DNA of 64,000 nucleotides, taken from NCBI GenBank assembly GCA_005405945.1, contig BJHW01000001.1, forward strand, positions 6,076,001 to 6,140,000, in the 5' to 3' direction. A program made the translations under genes and the position numbers. The stretch is from Streptomyces violaceusniger (GTDB lineage: Bacteria > Actinomycetota > Actinomycetes > Streptomycetales > Streptomycetaceae). Below are positions 52,245 through 60,968 of the stretch, in pieces (the first letter of the stretch is position 1; each line of letters opens with the position of its first letter). Under the pieces are notes generated by a model. The model ran no database searches, was not told the DNA's origin, and was given only the letters and a program-made list of their open reading frames with translations.

Positions 52245-52673
52245 ATGAACACCACCGACCGCAGCTTGGACTGGCTGTTGGAGAACCTGCTGGAGAAGAC
52301 CCCGGGGTCGCGCCACGCCCTGGTGCTGTCACGGGACGGGCTCAAGCTGTGCCTCTCCTCCGGGTTGTCCGTGGACCAGGCCGATCAGCTGGCGGCCATC
52401 GCGTCGGGCATCCAGAGCCTCGCCCATGGCGCGTCCATCGAGTTCGGGGACGGCAGCGGCGGCGTACGGCAGTCGATGACGGAGTTCCACGGGGGGATTC
52501 TGTTCATCGTCGAGGCCGGCGAAGGCGCCCATCTCGCCGTGGTGGCCCATGATGACGCCGATGTCGGCATCATCGGCCACAACATGAACGAGCTGGTCGA
52601 GCAGATCGGCGACCACCTGCGGGCCGCTCCGCGGGTGGAAGCGGGCGGCAGCGGCGGCGGGGCGAAGGCATGA
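52245..52673 (+). CDS. cvnB: Roadblock/LC7 protein (CvnB)
   Basis: 142 residues from ATG 52245 (GAAGGA upstream). A roadblock/LC7 domain (LDWLLENLLEKTPGSRHALVLSRDGLKLC, IASGIQSLAHGASIEF, GILFIVEAGEGAHLAVVAHDDAD), the mglB-like regulator partner of the small GTPase. It belongs to the four-gene conservon, with 14 bp to CvnA and a 4-bp ATGA overlap with CvnC. Confidence 0.93.
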   Translation: MNTTDRSLDWLLENLLEKTPGSRHALVLSRDGLKLCLSSGLSVDQADQLAAIASGIQSLAHGASIEFGDGSGGVRQSMTEFHGGILFIVEAGEGAHLAVVAHDDADVGIIGHNMNELVEQIGDHLRAAPRVEAGGSGGGAKA

Positions 52674-53029
52674 TCCGAGGGCCGCTGGACAAGGAGGGGC
52701 CGGACCGGCTGTACACCGTCACCGGCGGCCGCAGCCGGGCGGACGAGAGCCGCTTCGACATGGTCACCCTGATCGTCAGCGAGAGCGACCCCACCCCCGG
52801 GATGCAGTCCGAGCACGTCAAGATCCTGCGGATGTGCCGCCGCCCCCTGTCGGTCGTGGAGATCTCCTCGTATCTGGAACTACCCGTCAGCGTGGTCAAG
52901 ATCCTGCTGTGCGATCTGCTGGACACCGGCCGGATCACCGCGCGCCATCCGCATGCGGCCCGCCCCGGTGGCCGGCTGCCCGGGCCCGAAACCCTGAAGA
53001 AGGTGCTCGTTGCACTCCAGAATCTCTGA
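52670..53029 (+). CDS. cvnC: DUF742 protein (CvnC)
   Basis: 119 residues. A DUF742 winged-helix protein (DRLYTVTGGRSRADESRFDMVTLI, QSEHVKILRMCRRPLSVVEISSYLELPVSVVKILLCDLLDTG). This is a standard conservon member whose fold suggests a DNA- or protein-binding adaptor. It overlaps CvnB by 4 bp and the GTPase gene by about 20 bp, indicating translational coupling. Confidence 0.93.
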   Translation: MIRGPLDKEGPDRLYTVTGGRSRADESRFDMVTLIVSESDPTPGMQSEHVKILRMCRRPLSVVEISSYLELPVSVVKILLCDLLDTGRITARHPHAARPGGRLPGPETLKKVLVALQNL

Positions 53030-53654
53030 GACCACCGTGAGCACCACGCTTCCCGGCGACGCCGGGCACGCCCCGCTGCGGGAGAGCGCGAGCCACGGTC
53101 TGAAGATCGTGATCGTCGGCGGGTTCGGCGTCGGCAAGACGACGATGGTGCAGTCCGTCAGCGAGATCCGCCCGCTCAGCACCGAGGAGACGATGACGCA
53201 GGCGGGCATCGGCATCGACGACGCCTCGTTCGTGCGCCACAAGACCACCACCACGGTGGCCTTCGACTTCGGCCGGATCAGCCTGGACGAGCAGATGGTG
53301 CTCTATCTGTTCGGCGCCCCGGGCCAGGAGCGGTTCTGGTTCCTGTGGGACCGGCTGTTCGCCGGGACGCTGGGCGCGGTCGTCCTGGTGGACACCAACC
53401 GGCTCTCCGACTCCTGGTACGCGCTGGACCGGCTGGAGCACCACGGCACCCCGTTCATCGTGGCCCGCAACAACTTCACCGAACCGAAGCACACGCTGGA
53501 TGAGGTGCGGGAGGCCCTCGACCTCCCGCCCGAGGTGCCGATGATCGACTGCGACGCCCGCAAGCGCGACTCCAGCAAGGCCGTACTGGTCGCGCTCGCC
53601 CGCTACCTCTACTCCCTGTCCACCAACGGCGCCGCCGGAGAGAGCACCGCGTGA
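53010..53654 (+). CDS. cvnD: Conservon GTPase (CvnD)
   Basis: 214 residues. A MglA/Ras-like small GTPase: P-loop GGFGVGKTTM, switch region TTTTVAFDFGRI, APGQERF (DxxGQ-like), and VARNNF at the NKxD position, an atypical base-recognition motif common in this family. TTG at 53010 has AGAAGG in front and overlaps CvnC; GTG at 53037 is the alternative. The stop overlaps the next reading frame's GTG (GTGA), so a P450 was originally coupled to it. Confidence 0.92.
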   Translation: MHSRISETTVSTTLPGDAGHAPLRESASHGLKIVIVGGFGVGKTTMVQSVSEIRPLSTEETMTQAGIGIDDASFVRHKTTTTVAFDFGRISLDEQMVLYLFGAPGQERFWFLWDRLFAGTLGAVVLVDTNRLSDSWYALDRLEHHGTPFIVARNNFTEPKHTLDEVREALDLPPEVPMIDCDARKRDSSKAVLVALARYLYSLSTNGAAGESTA

Positions 53655-54036
53655 CCACCCCTGATCCCGCTTGCCGTCCCGGCCGAGCTTCCTGCCCGTC
53701 ACCCCGCCGCCCGGGGGGCCGGTCCCCCGGGGTCGGCGCCGCTGGACCACCAGCGGTTCCGGGAGGACCCGCACGGGCTCTACCGAGAGCTGCGGCGGGA
53801 GCACGGCCCGGTGGTCCCGGTCCTGCTGGAGGGGGAGATCCGGCGACCACGGCTGCCCCCCGGCGGGCCGTGAGATCGCCGAGGGCATCGCCGCCACCGC
53901 GGTCGAGGTCCTGCTCGACCGCCTCCCGGACGTGCGGCCGGCCGTCGCCCCCGACGAGATCGAGTGGCGGGTCACGCTGGTCATGCGCGGCGTGGCCGCC
54001 CTCCCCGTCGAGTTCACCCCGGCCCTCGTCCACTGA
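53651..54036 (+). pseudogene. Internally deleted conservon P450 (cvnE-like) remnant
   Basis: The first ~55 codons (PLDHQRFREDPHGLYREL, HGPVVPVLLEGEI) match the N-terminus of the intact P450 that follows, and after a break the frame resumes with HGCPPAGREIAEGIAATAVEVLLDRLPDV to the C-terminus PVEFTPALVH. The ~280 residues in between, with the I and K helices, are gone, and the start of the gene is out of frame with both parts. The GTG overlaps the CvnD stop. It is a deleted tandem copy of the P450. Confidence 0.88.
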
Positions 54037-54091
54037 TCGCCCCACCCGTACCCTCATGTCCACCCACGCAGCCGCTGTGGAGTAACCCCGC

Positions 54092-55377
54092 ATGACCACC
54101 CCTGACCCCACGGCCCCGCTCGAGGGCCGGCCCGAGCCCGTCTTCCCGTCGGCCCCCGCGCCGCCCGACGGGGTGGTGCCCCCGGGTCGGTGCCGCTGGA
54201 CTACCAGCGGTTCCGGGACGAACCGATGGAGCTCTACCGCGAGCTGCGCCGGGACCACGGCCCGGTCGTGCCCGTCCTGCTGGACGGCAAGATCCCCGTC
54301 TGGACGGTGCTCGGCTACCGCGAGGTGATCCGGGTCACCACCGACCCCAATCGGTTCGCCCGTGACTCCCGCCGCTGGCACTCCTGGCATCTGGTGCCGC
54401 CCGACTGGGAGTTGACGACCTTCGTCGGCTACCGCCCGACCATGCTGTTCAGCGAGGGCGCCGACCATCAGCGGCGGTCCGAGGCGATCTGCGACGGCCT
54501 GGCGTCGGTGGACCAGTTCGAGCTGCGCGCCCAGTGCGAGCGCGTCGCCGACCGGCTGATCGACACCTTCGCGGGCAGCGGACGGGCCGACCTGGTGGCC
54601 GAGTACGCCAGCCAGATCCCGCTGCGGGTGGTGACCCGGCTCTACGGCCTGGACGACACCGAATCCGCCGCCATCCAGGACGATTCGCTCCACCTCACCG
54701 GGAACGACGCCCCCATCGCGCTGCAGAACATGCAGACCCGGATGGAGACGCTGATCAAGCGCGTCCGGGAGAACCCCGCCCAGGTCAACGTCGCCGCCCA
54801 TCTGGTGTCCCACCCCGCCGGGCTCACCGACGACGAGATCATCAACGATCTGCTCGGCTCCATCTACGCCGTCCAGCAGCCCACCAGCGACCTGATCGGC
54901 AACGCCCTCCGGCTGATGCTGACGGACGAACGGTTCGCCATCACCCTCTCCGGCGGCCGCCGCAGCGTCGGCCAGGCGCTCAACGAGGTGCTGTGGGAGG
55001 ACACCCCGGTCCCGTTCTGGATCGGCCGCTGGGCCGCCGAGGACACCATGCTCGGCGGACGTCGCATCCGTAAGGGCGACTGCCTGATGCTCGGCCTCGC
55101 CGCGGCCAACGCCGACCCCGACGTCCGCCCGGACTTCCACTCCGGCGCCGGCGGCAACCAGGCCCATATGGCCTTCAGCCACGGCAAACACGGCTGCCCC
55201 CCGGCCGCCCGCGAAATCGCCGAGGTCATCGCCACCGCCGCCATCGAGGTCCTGCTCGACCGCCTCCCGGACGTCACCCTCGCCGTCCCCGCGGACGACC
55301 TCGCATGGCGCGTCACCCTGATGATGCGCGGCGTGGCCGCCCTCCCCGTCGAGTTCACCCCGGCCCACCTGCACTGA
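54092..55377 (+). CDS. Conservon cytochrome P450, CYP157-like, frameshifted
   Basis: About 428 residues after restoring one G at 54184-54186 (joins VVPPG to SVPLDYQRF). Heme loop FSHGKHGCPPA with Cys near residue 369; the usual Gly after the Cys is Pro. The K helix reads ALNEVLWEDTP, so the normally invariant ExxR Arg is missing: Glu-Val-Leu-Trp replaces it, as described for the CYP157 family of streptomycete conservons. The I helix (IYAVQQPTSDLIG) also lacks the AGxxT pattern. Substrate unknown. Probably the cvnE partner of CvnA-D. Confidence 0.87.
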
Positions 55378-55423
55378 CTGTCCGCCGTCCCCCGGTGGAC
55401 CGCCGTACCACCGGGGGACCGGG

Positions 55424-56101
55424 TCATTCCTCCGCGTCGCGGACCAGGAGTGCGATCTGCACCCGGTTCTCGACCGCCAGCTTGGCGAACAGGCTACTGG
55501 TGTGTGCCTTGACGGTCGCGACGCTGATGTGCAGCCGCCGGGCGATCTCCGGGTTGCCCAGCCCGTCCGCGATGGCCCGAGCGGTCTGGAGTTCGCGTTC
55601 GGTCAGCGTGGACAGCTGTTTCCGTGCGGCTTCGCGGGAAGAGTCGCGGGCGTGGGAGGACCGCGGGCCGGTGGCCGCGGCGATCACCCGTGCCGTGGCC
55701 GCCGGAGACAACACGGGGTTGCCGTCCGCGACGGTCCGTACCGCGTCGAGAATCCGCGGCGGCGGGGTGTCCTTGAGGACGAACCCGAGTGCCCCGGCGC
55801 GCAGGGCGCCGAGCACCAGATCGTCGGAGTCGAAGGTGGTCAGCATGAGCACCCGCGGCGGCGCCGGTCGGATGAGGAGTTCCCGGGTCGTGCTGAGCCC
55901 GTCGCGGCCCGGCATTCGCACGTCCATCAGCACGACGTCCGGCCGCTGCTCGTTCACCACGGTGAGCGCGGTGTCCCCGTCGGCCGCCTCCGCGACGACG
56001 CTCAGGTCCGGTTCGCCGTCGATGACGAGCCGCAGCGCCATGCGCACCAGTTGTTCGTCGTCGACGATGACGACACGTACCGGGTTTCGCCGGCTGTCCA
56101 C
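55424..56101 (-). CDS. NarL/LuxR-type response regulator
   Basis: 225 residues. Receiver domain with acidic pocket VIVDDEQ and phospho-Asp in VVLMDVRMPGRDG, then the switch Thr (MLTTFDS) and Lys (VLKDTPP). A LuxR helix-turn-helix follows (LTERELQTARAIADGLGNPEIARRLHISVATVKAHTSSLFAKL). The GTG at 56101 directly follows the TGA of the kinase remnant, so the pair was an operon. With the kinase truncated, phosphorylation must come from elsewhere. Confidence 0.9.
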   Translation of the reverse strand: MDSRRNPVRVVIVDDEQLVRMALRLVIDGEPDLSVVAEAADGDTALTVVNEQRPDVVLMDVRMPGRDGLSTTRELLIRPAPPRVLMLTTFDSDDLVLGALRAGALGFVLKDTPPPRILDAVRTVADGNPVLSPAATARVIAAATGPRSSHARDSSREAARKQLSTLTERELQTARAIADGLGNPEIARRLHISVATVKAHTSSLFAKLAVENRVQIALLVRDAEE

Positions 56102-56467
56102 TCACGTTCTCTTTCCCTGGGTGCGGTTGGGCCAGGGCAGTCGTGCGGTGAGGAGGTATCCGTTGTCGGATGTGGTGTGGTGTGGTGGTCGAGTTCTCCG
56201 CCGGCGAGGGTGATCCGTTCGGCGAGGCCGAGCAGGCCGAACCCCGATGCCGGTGGCTGTGCGGCCTTCGTGGTGGCCGCGGAGTTGCGGACGCTGACGT
56301 CGAGTCCGTCGCCCGCTGTTCCCTCGAGGGTGATGTGCACGTGTGCGCCCGGGGCGTGTTTGGCGGCGTTGGTCAGTCCTTCTTGGACGATCCGGTAGCA
56401 GGTTCGTCCGACGACGTCGGACGGTGTGCCCGTCACGGTGGTGAGCGTGACGACGCCGACGGCTCAT
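56102..56467 (-). pseudogene. Sensor kinase remnant (ATPase domain only)
   Basis: About 110 residues of a HisKA_3-type kinase ATPase: YRIVQEGLTNAAKHAPGA (N-box), GFGLLGLAERITLAGGEL (G-box) and the end GYLLTARLPWPN. One base is missing near 56175-56190. No DHp, sensor or membrane part is present: upstream, on the minus strand, an in-frame stop lies near 56466 and the DNA switches to another gene scrap. A normal kinase of this type would be ~370 residues or more. Confidence 0.78.
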
Positions 56468-56667
56468 GGGCGCGCGCTTCGGCGACGTGGATCGACCCGC
56501 CCACGGTCCATCAGGGCGGCCCGCAACGCCTGTGGACGGTGCTCGAGCGCATCCGGCACCGGCTGAACGCCGAGGGCGGCCTGCCGATCTACGGCAGCCG
56601 CGTGCACATCACGCCGGACGGCGTGTGTCATTTCACGCGCGGCAAGTGGTCGGCCTCCTACGGCTGA
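56455..56667 (+). pseudogene. Methyltransferase C-terminal scrap (TgmC/FxLD-type)
   Basis: Frame ending DPPTVHQGGPQRLWTVLERI and GSRVHITPDGVCHFTRGKW. The QGGPxRLW element and the xVTPDG element typify C-termini of actinobacterial isoaspartyl-methyltransferase-like enzymes associated with peptide maturation systems. The catalytic SAM domain is absent and the left edge coincides with the kinase break, so it is a fragment. Confidence 0.5.
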
Positions 56668-56750
56668 TCTCACCCGACCGGCAGAGGCCATGGCCAGCCG
56701 AGCGCGGTCGTCCAGGGGCCGAAGGCCAGGAGAAAGAAGGGGAGCGTGCT

Positions 56751-56780
56751 GGACCTTCCTTCCCCTCGTGAGGAAGGTCC
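56751..56780 (+). terminator. Hairpin terminator
   Basis: GGACCTTCCT (56751-56760) pairs perfectly with AGGAAGGTCC (56771-56780). It follows the methyltransferase scrap. Confidence 0.75.
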
Positions 56781-56950
56781 GGCAGACTCTGCGCCATGTT
56801 GGCCTAATGCGCTGTCGCACGCATTAAGAACGGGTGTCACACTAGCGAGGGGTGTGTACGCCGTGCAATGGGTTACCGGGCGTTCGGCGGCCCCGAGGTC
56901 GTGAAGATCTGGTGCTCACGAGGGTGGAGGAGCCGTAGAGTCGGCGCGTC

Positions 56951-57560
56951 ATGACAGAGCGACCACCGCATGGGTCGGCTCGCCCCGGGGGCGTACGGCC
57001 CGGACTCGGGCCGCCGTGTTGGCGGCCGCGTACGAGGAACTCGACCGCGACTCGTTCGCCGCGCTCACCCTCGATCGGCTCGCGCGGCGGTCGGGGGTGC
57101 ATGTGTCGACCATCCGGCGGCGCTGGCGCACGGTGGAGGGGGTGGTCGTCGATCTGCTGGCCGAGCGCAGTTCGACGCTGCCCACCCCGGACACCGGTGA
57201 CTTCCACCGGGATCTGATGGAACTCACCCAGGCCATCGCGGACTTCAACAACGCCCTGCGCAACCGCAATGTCATGCAGGGGCTGATCGCGGCCGCCGCG
57301 CATGACACCGGGGTCGAGGAGATCGTCCGTAACGCGTTCGTACGGCGGACCGAGGAGGTGACCCTGATCGTGCGGAACGCGGTGGAGCGGGGGACGTCCC
57401 CGAGGACACCGACGCGTGGGAGGTCATCGCCTCACTGGCGGCGCCGCTGTACTACCGGGTGCTCATCCTGCGCGGGGCCGTCGACGAGCGGCTGGTGCAC
57501 ACCACCGTCGAGGTGACGTATCAGGCGGCCCGGTCCGGGGTGTTCGTGCGGAAGGGGTGA
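56951..57560 (+). CDS. TetR family regulator, two frameshifts
   Basis: About 203 residues after repair. The HTH is in RTRAAVLAAAYEELDRDSFAALTLDRLARRSGVHVSTIRRRW; the ligand domain includes LTQAIADFNNALRNRNVMQGLIAAA and ends LYYRVLILRGAVDERLVHTTVEVTYQAAR. A G is missing at 56987-56991 and another at 57388-57393, giving three frames in a 610-bp gene. The effector is unknown. It converges with the DUF305 gene over a shared hairpin. Confidence 0.82.
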
Positions 57561-57638
57561 TGGCGCCCCGCGACCCCGTGGGGCAGACCCCGTGGGGCAG
57601 ACCCCGTGGGGCGGTCCCGTAGGGCGAGGGGCGCCATC
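57559..57638. terminator. Long-stem hairpin with tandem repeats in its loop
   Basis: GATGGCGCCCC (57559-57569) and GGGGCGCCATC (57628-57638) form a perfect 11-bp stem. The loop has three copies of CCCCGTGGGGCAGA, each self-complementary. It lies between convergent TetR and DUF305 genes. Confidence 0.75.
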
Positions 57639-57646
57639 GGCGGGCG

Positions 57647-58356
57647 TCAGGAGGACGCGCCGCGTGCCTTGAGCATGTCGGCCATCAGCTGGATCTCCGA
57701 CTGCTGGCCCTGGACCATCGTCCGGGCCAGGTGCTTCTCGGTCGGGTCCTTGACCAGCTCGACCGCGCCCTTCGCCATCTCGACGCCGCCCTTGTGATGG
57801 GCGGTCATCAGCTTCAGGTAGAGCACCTCGGCCGCCTTGCCCTTGGCCTTGCGCAACTCGTCGAGCTGGCTGTTGGTGGCCATGCCCGGCATGAGCGAGC
57901 CGTCGTGCGGCTTGTACGTGGATCCCATGCCCTTCATCGAGCCGTGGTCCATGCCCTCCATGTCGTCCGACGACATGTGCTTCATCCACGTCATCGGTGG
58001 GTCCTCGGACGTCTTGTCCAGCCCCCACATGTCCAGCCAGCCCTGGAGCATCCCGGCCTGGGTGGCCTGGGTGCTGGCGATGTCGAACGCCAGCCGCCGC
58101 ACCTCGTCGTCGTCGGTGCGGTCGCGCACGATGAACGACATCTCCACCGCCTGCTGGTGGTGTACGGACATGTCGCGGGCGAAACCGGCCTCGGCCGAGG
58201 TGTCCTTCGGCGTCCCCGTGTCGGTCGAGCCCTCCGAGCGGTCGCTCGTCAGCCACAGCACCGCCACCGCCACCAGCGTCAGCAGGGCGAGGGCGGCGGC
58301 GACCCCGCCACCAGCGGCTGGCGGGAGGCGCGGCCGACGGCGGTCCCGTCGCTCAC
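57647..58356 (-). CDS. DUF305 membrane-anchored protein, frameshifted
   Basis: About 236 residues after repair. One N-terminal helix (AALALLTLVAVAVLWL) anchors an extracytoplasmic ferritin-like DUF305 fold with repeated His motifs (RDMSVHHQQAVEMS and LMTAHHKGGVEMAKGAVEL). A Met/His-rich loop between them (MTWMKHMSSDDMEGMDHGSM) suggests metal, probably copper, binding. A G is missing at 58303-58306; restoring it gives VAGVAAALALL. The GTG at 58356 overlaps the stop of the DUF3105 gene, so the two are coupled. Confidence 0.85.
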
Positions 58357-59021
58357 GAAGTCTTCCCGTTGGTGCAGTAGGCGCCGGGCTCGGGTGTCTG
58401 CTTGCCCTGGACGAACTTCTTGAAGAAGTCGGCCACCCGCGGATCGGAGGCGTGTCGGACGTCCAGCTGGTTGCCCCAGGCGTTGAGGACGATCGGGGAG
58501 TCCTGCTCCTGGTAGGGGCTCATCATCGAGTACGGGGTCTTCTTCACCCGCTCCGAGAGGGCGGCGATGTCCTCCTTCGACGCCTTGTCGGTGTACGTCA
58601 CCCACACCGCGCCGTGCTCCAGCGAGTGCACCGCGTTCTCCTTGGTCAGCGGCTTGGCGTAGACATCGCCGTTGCAGTTCTGCCAGACCTGGTTGTGGTT
58701 TCCGCCGACGGGCGGCGACATCGCGTACTTCACCGTGCCCTGGACATGCGTCCGGCCCAGGTTCTTCCAGGTCTTCATGCCCTTGAACTCGCCGGTCTGC
58801 ACGACCGAGGAGGTGACCTTGGCCTCCTTCTCCTCCTTCTTGTCGCTCGCGTCGACGAGGAAGTAGCCCCCGACGGCCAGCCCGGCGACGATCACCGTGA
58901 CCGAGGTGATGGTGATGATCCGGTACCGGCGCTCGCGCGCCTTCTCGGCGCGGCGCAACTCCTCTATCTTCGCGCGGCGGTCGGCCGCCGCGCCCTTCGT
59001 CTTCGATCCCTTGGAACCCAT
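58353..59021 (-). CDS. DUF3105 membrane-anchored protein
   Basis: 222 residues. A basic cytoplasmic start (MGSKGSKTKGAAADRRAK) is followed by one helix (IITITSVTVIVAGLAVGGYFLV) and an extracellular DUF3105 domain (YAMSPPVGGNHNQVWQNCNGDVY, ENAVHSLEHGAVWVTYTD, GAYCTNGKTS). Conserved His and Cys residues in these motifs could bind metal. DUF3105 and DUF305 genes are paired in many actinobacteria, as here with a GTGA overlap. ATG 59021 preferred; a 9-bp repeat (GCAGTTCGC) lies upstream at 59036-59063. Confidence 0.88.
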   Translation of the reverse strand: MGSKGSKTKGAAADRRAKIEELRRAEKARERRYRIITITSVTVIVAGLAVGGYFLVDASDKKEEKEAKVTSSVVQTGEFKGMKTWKNLGRTHVQGTVKYAMSPPVGGNHNQVWQNCNGDVYAKPLTKENAVHSLEHGAVWVTYTDKASKEDIAALSERVKKTPYSMMSPYQEQDSPIVLNAWGNQLDVRHASDPRVADFFKKFVQGKQTPEPGAYCTNGKTS

Positions 59022-59108
59022 GGCTGTCCTCAACCTCGCAGTTCGCGCAGTTCGCGCAGTTCGCACACTGGATGGGTGGAGCGGTGCATCGCGGTGACCG
59101 GCGTCGGC

Positions 59109-59522
59109 CTAGGTCCGAAGTACTTGGAGTTGGTGAAGGCCGAGGGCGCGGACGGGATGGTCCGGCGGCGCCCGGGCGGAGTCCGGCTCCCGGGGGCCGG
59201 CGGGCGGCGGAACCTCGGCGAGGGAGGGCGGGGGTACGGGCGTGGGCACCAGGGCCTGGACGACTCCCCGGGGGCCCGCGACACAGTTGTCGCTTCCGGC
59301 GCCCGAGCCGGAGGCGCCGAACGGACGGTGCCCCGGAGCCGGATACGCGACCGGCTCCTCATGCGGCTGGACCGCCGCGGTCTCCGCCAGGCGGTGCGGG
59401 CGGCACCCCGTCGACAGGGCGGAGTGGCCGGCGGCGGGCTGGACGCACGAGGGCGCCATCCATATCGCCGCGGCGAGCAGCAGCACGGCGCGGCAGAGGA
59501 CGGAAGGCACGGTGCCGCGCAC
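59109..59522 (-). CDS. Putative secreted protein (137 aa)
   Basis: GTG at 59522 with GGAGGGA five bases upstream. A signal peptide (VLCRAVLLLAAAIWMAPSC) leads into a Pro/Ala/His-rich polypeptide of low complexity, with two further Cys. No family is recognised. Supported by the good ribosome-binding site and signal peptide; the middle reads as low-complexity, so coding remains probable rather than certain. Confidence 0.5.
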   Translation of the reverse strand: MRGTVPSVLCRAVLLLAAAIWMAPSCVQPAAGHSALSTGCRPHRLAETAAVQPHEEPVAYPAPGHRPFGASGSGAGSDNCVAGPRGVVQALVPTPVPPPSLAEVPPPAGPREPDSARAPPDHPVRALGLHQLQVLRT

Positions 59523-59724
59523 CGGATCCCTCCGTATGTGGCCTATGTGGCCCCTCCGTATGCGGGCCTCTCCGCCGCCCTGCCCTCTGCCCATCGCGCC
59601 AGATCGTAACCACTGCGACTGTGGCGACTGAATGGGTCCATGCCGGAACGCGGCAAACGCCTGGTGGCGGCCCGGTGTCAGCCGCGCCGCCACCCCCGGC
59701 GTCCAGGTGTCTGTGAGCGGACGC

Positions 59725-60825
59725 CTAGTAGACGCCCTCGATCACGACCTCGTCGTCGAACATCGCCACCGGCCCCACATCGGCCACCGAGTCCCCGACC
59801 GCGCCCTCCGGCGGCGGGACGCGGATCGCCAGATCGCGCTCGAGGTTGCCCGGCAGCAGGGCGGACTTGCTGACGTGGTTCATCACCACCTGCCCGCGCT
59901 CGCCGTACGCCACCGGCGCCCCGCTCGCCGGGTCCACCACCGAGAAGGTGACGAACGGCGTCCGCGGATCGAAGACACACGGCTCGTCCGGGCCGAGCCC
60001 CAGCCGCTCGGTGGCACCGCCGAGGATCATGGTGTTGCCGTAGGTGCCGTACAGCTCACAGCCGGGGAAGACCTCGGTGCGCAGCAGATCGCGGGTGTCG
60101 GCGTCCATGTGGGCGCCGCCCCACATGATGCCCTTGACCTTCTCCCCGATCAGCTCGATGAGGTCGTCGTGCCGGGCCAGCCGCTCCAGCAGCGGCGGGG
60201 TGGTCATCAGCACCCCGATGTCCTGGGTGCGCAGGACGTACGCCGCCTGCTCGATCAGATGGTTCACATAGGCGTCGGTCTCCTCGGCCTTCCCGCCGGA
60301 GATCAGCTTCTTCACCCACCGCGGATCCATGTCGACGCGGAACATCAGCCCACCGTGCCGGGCGGCCGTGCCCGCGACCATCTCGCCGACCATATGGGGG
60401 CCGCTGGGGGCGATGGCGAGCCAGTCCACCCCGCGCGGGATGCCGAGCCCGTCGAGGTCGGCGCTCAGCCCGTGGGTGAGGCGGTCCAGCCAGTCGCGCA
60501 GACACACGATCCGCTTGGGCGCGCCGGTGGTGCCGCCGCTTTCGAAGACCCCGACGATCCGGGCGTCGGCGCCGTATCCCTGGGGGATCAGATCGCGCAC
60601 CGGCACCTCGCGCAACTCCCCGGTGACATTGGGGAAGAGCGCGAGGTCGGCGACGCCCTTGACGTCCCGCCGCGGATCGAAGTCCAGCGTCTCCGCCTTC
60701 CGCAGCCAGAACGGGGAGCCGGTGTCCGGGCCGAAGTGCCACTCCATGGCGGCGCGGATGTACTCGTCGGGGTCGGGGCGCTCGTCGAAGGGGATGTCGA
60801 GCACCGAAAGGGAAGCTGTCGGCAC
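59725..60825 (-). CDS. Acyl-adenylating enzyme, EhpF/LuxE-like
   Basis: 366 residues. An AMP-forming ligase with the phosphate loop ESGGTTGAPKR, GPHMVGEMVAG and GTYGNTMILGG; the C-terminal swivel domain is short. It resembles EhpF of griseoluteate pathways, labelled phenazine biosynthesis protein in many Streptomyces genomes, and LuxE-type acyl transferases: carboxylate plus ATP to acyl-AMP, then transfer to a thiol. The partner reductase lies immediately upstream. GAGGAG precedes the GTG. The substrate is unknown, and no other phenazine genes are present. Confidence 0.75.
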   Translation of the reverse strand: MPTASLSVLDIPFDERPDPDEYIRAAMEWHFGPDTGSPFWLRKAETLDFDPRRDVKGVADLALFPNVTGELREVPVRDLIPQGYGADARIVGVFESGGTTGAPKRIVCLRDWLDRLTHGLSADLDGLGIPRGVDWLAIAPSGPHMVGEMVAGTAARHGGLMFRVDMDPRWVKKLISGGKAEETDAYVNHLIEQAAYVLRTQDIGVLMTTPPLLERLARHDDLIELIGEKVKGIMWGGAHMDADTRDLLRTEVFPGCELYGTYGNTMILGGATERLGLGPDEPCVFDPRTPFVTFSVVDPASGAPVAYGERGQVVMNHVSKSALLPGNLERDLAIRVPPPEGAVGDSVADVGPVAMFDDEVVIEGVY

Positions 60826-60838
60826 GGGATGCTCCTCG

Positions 60839-60931
60839 CGGGTGGCGGCAGGGTGGCGGCAGGGTGGCGGCAGGGTGGTGGCAGGGTGGCGGCAGGGTGG
60901 CGGCAGGGTGGTGGCAGGGTGGCGGCAGGGA
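60839..60931. repeat. 11-bp minisatellite (8 copies) in the intergenic spacer
   Basis: GGGTGGCGGCA repeats eight times with two G-to-T variants (GGGTGGTGGCA). It fills most of the 143-bp gap between the acyl-reductase stop and the ligase start. Confidence 0.9.
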
Positions 60932-60968
60932 TGCGGACTGGCGGTGGCAGGGGCGCGGACTCATGGGG

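Noticed and set aside
60839..60931. Possible CRISPR array
   Set aside because: The units are 11 bp and contiguous with no spacers; simple minisatellite. No cas gene occurs in the window.
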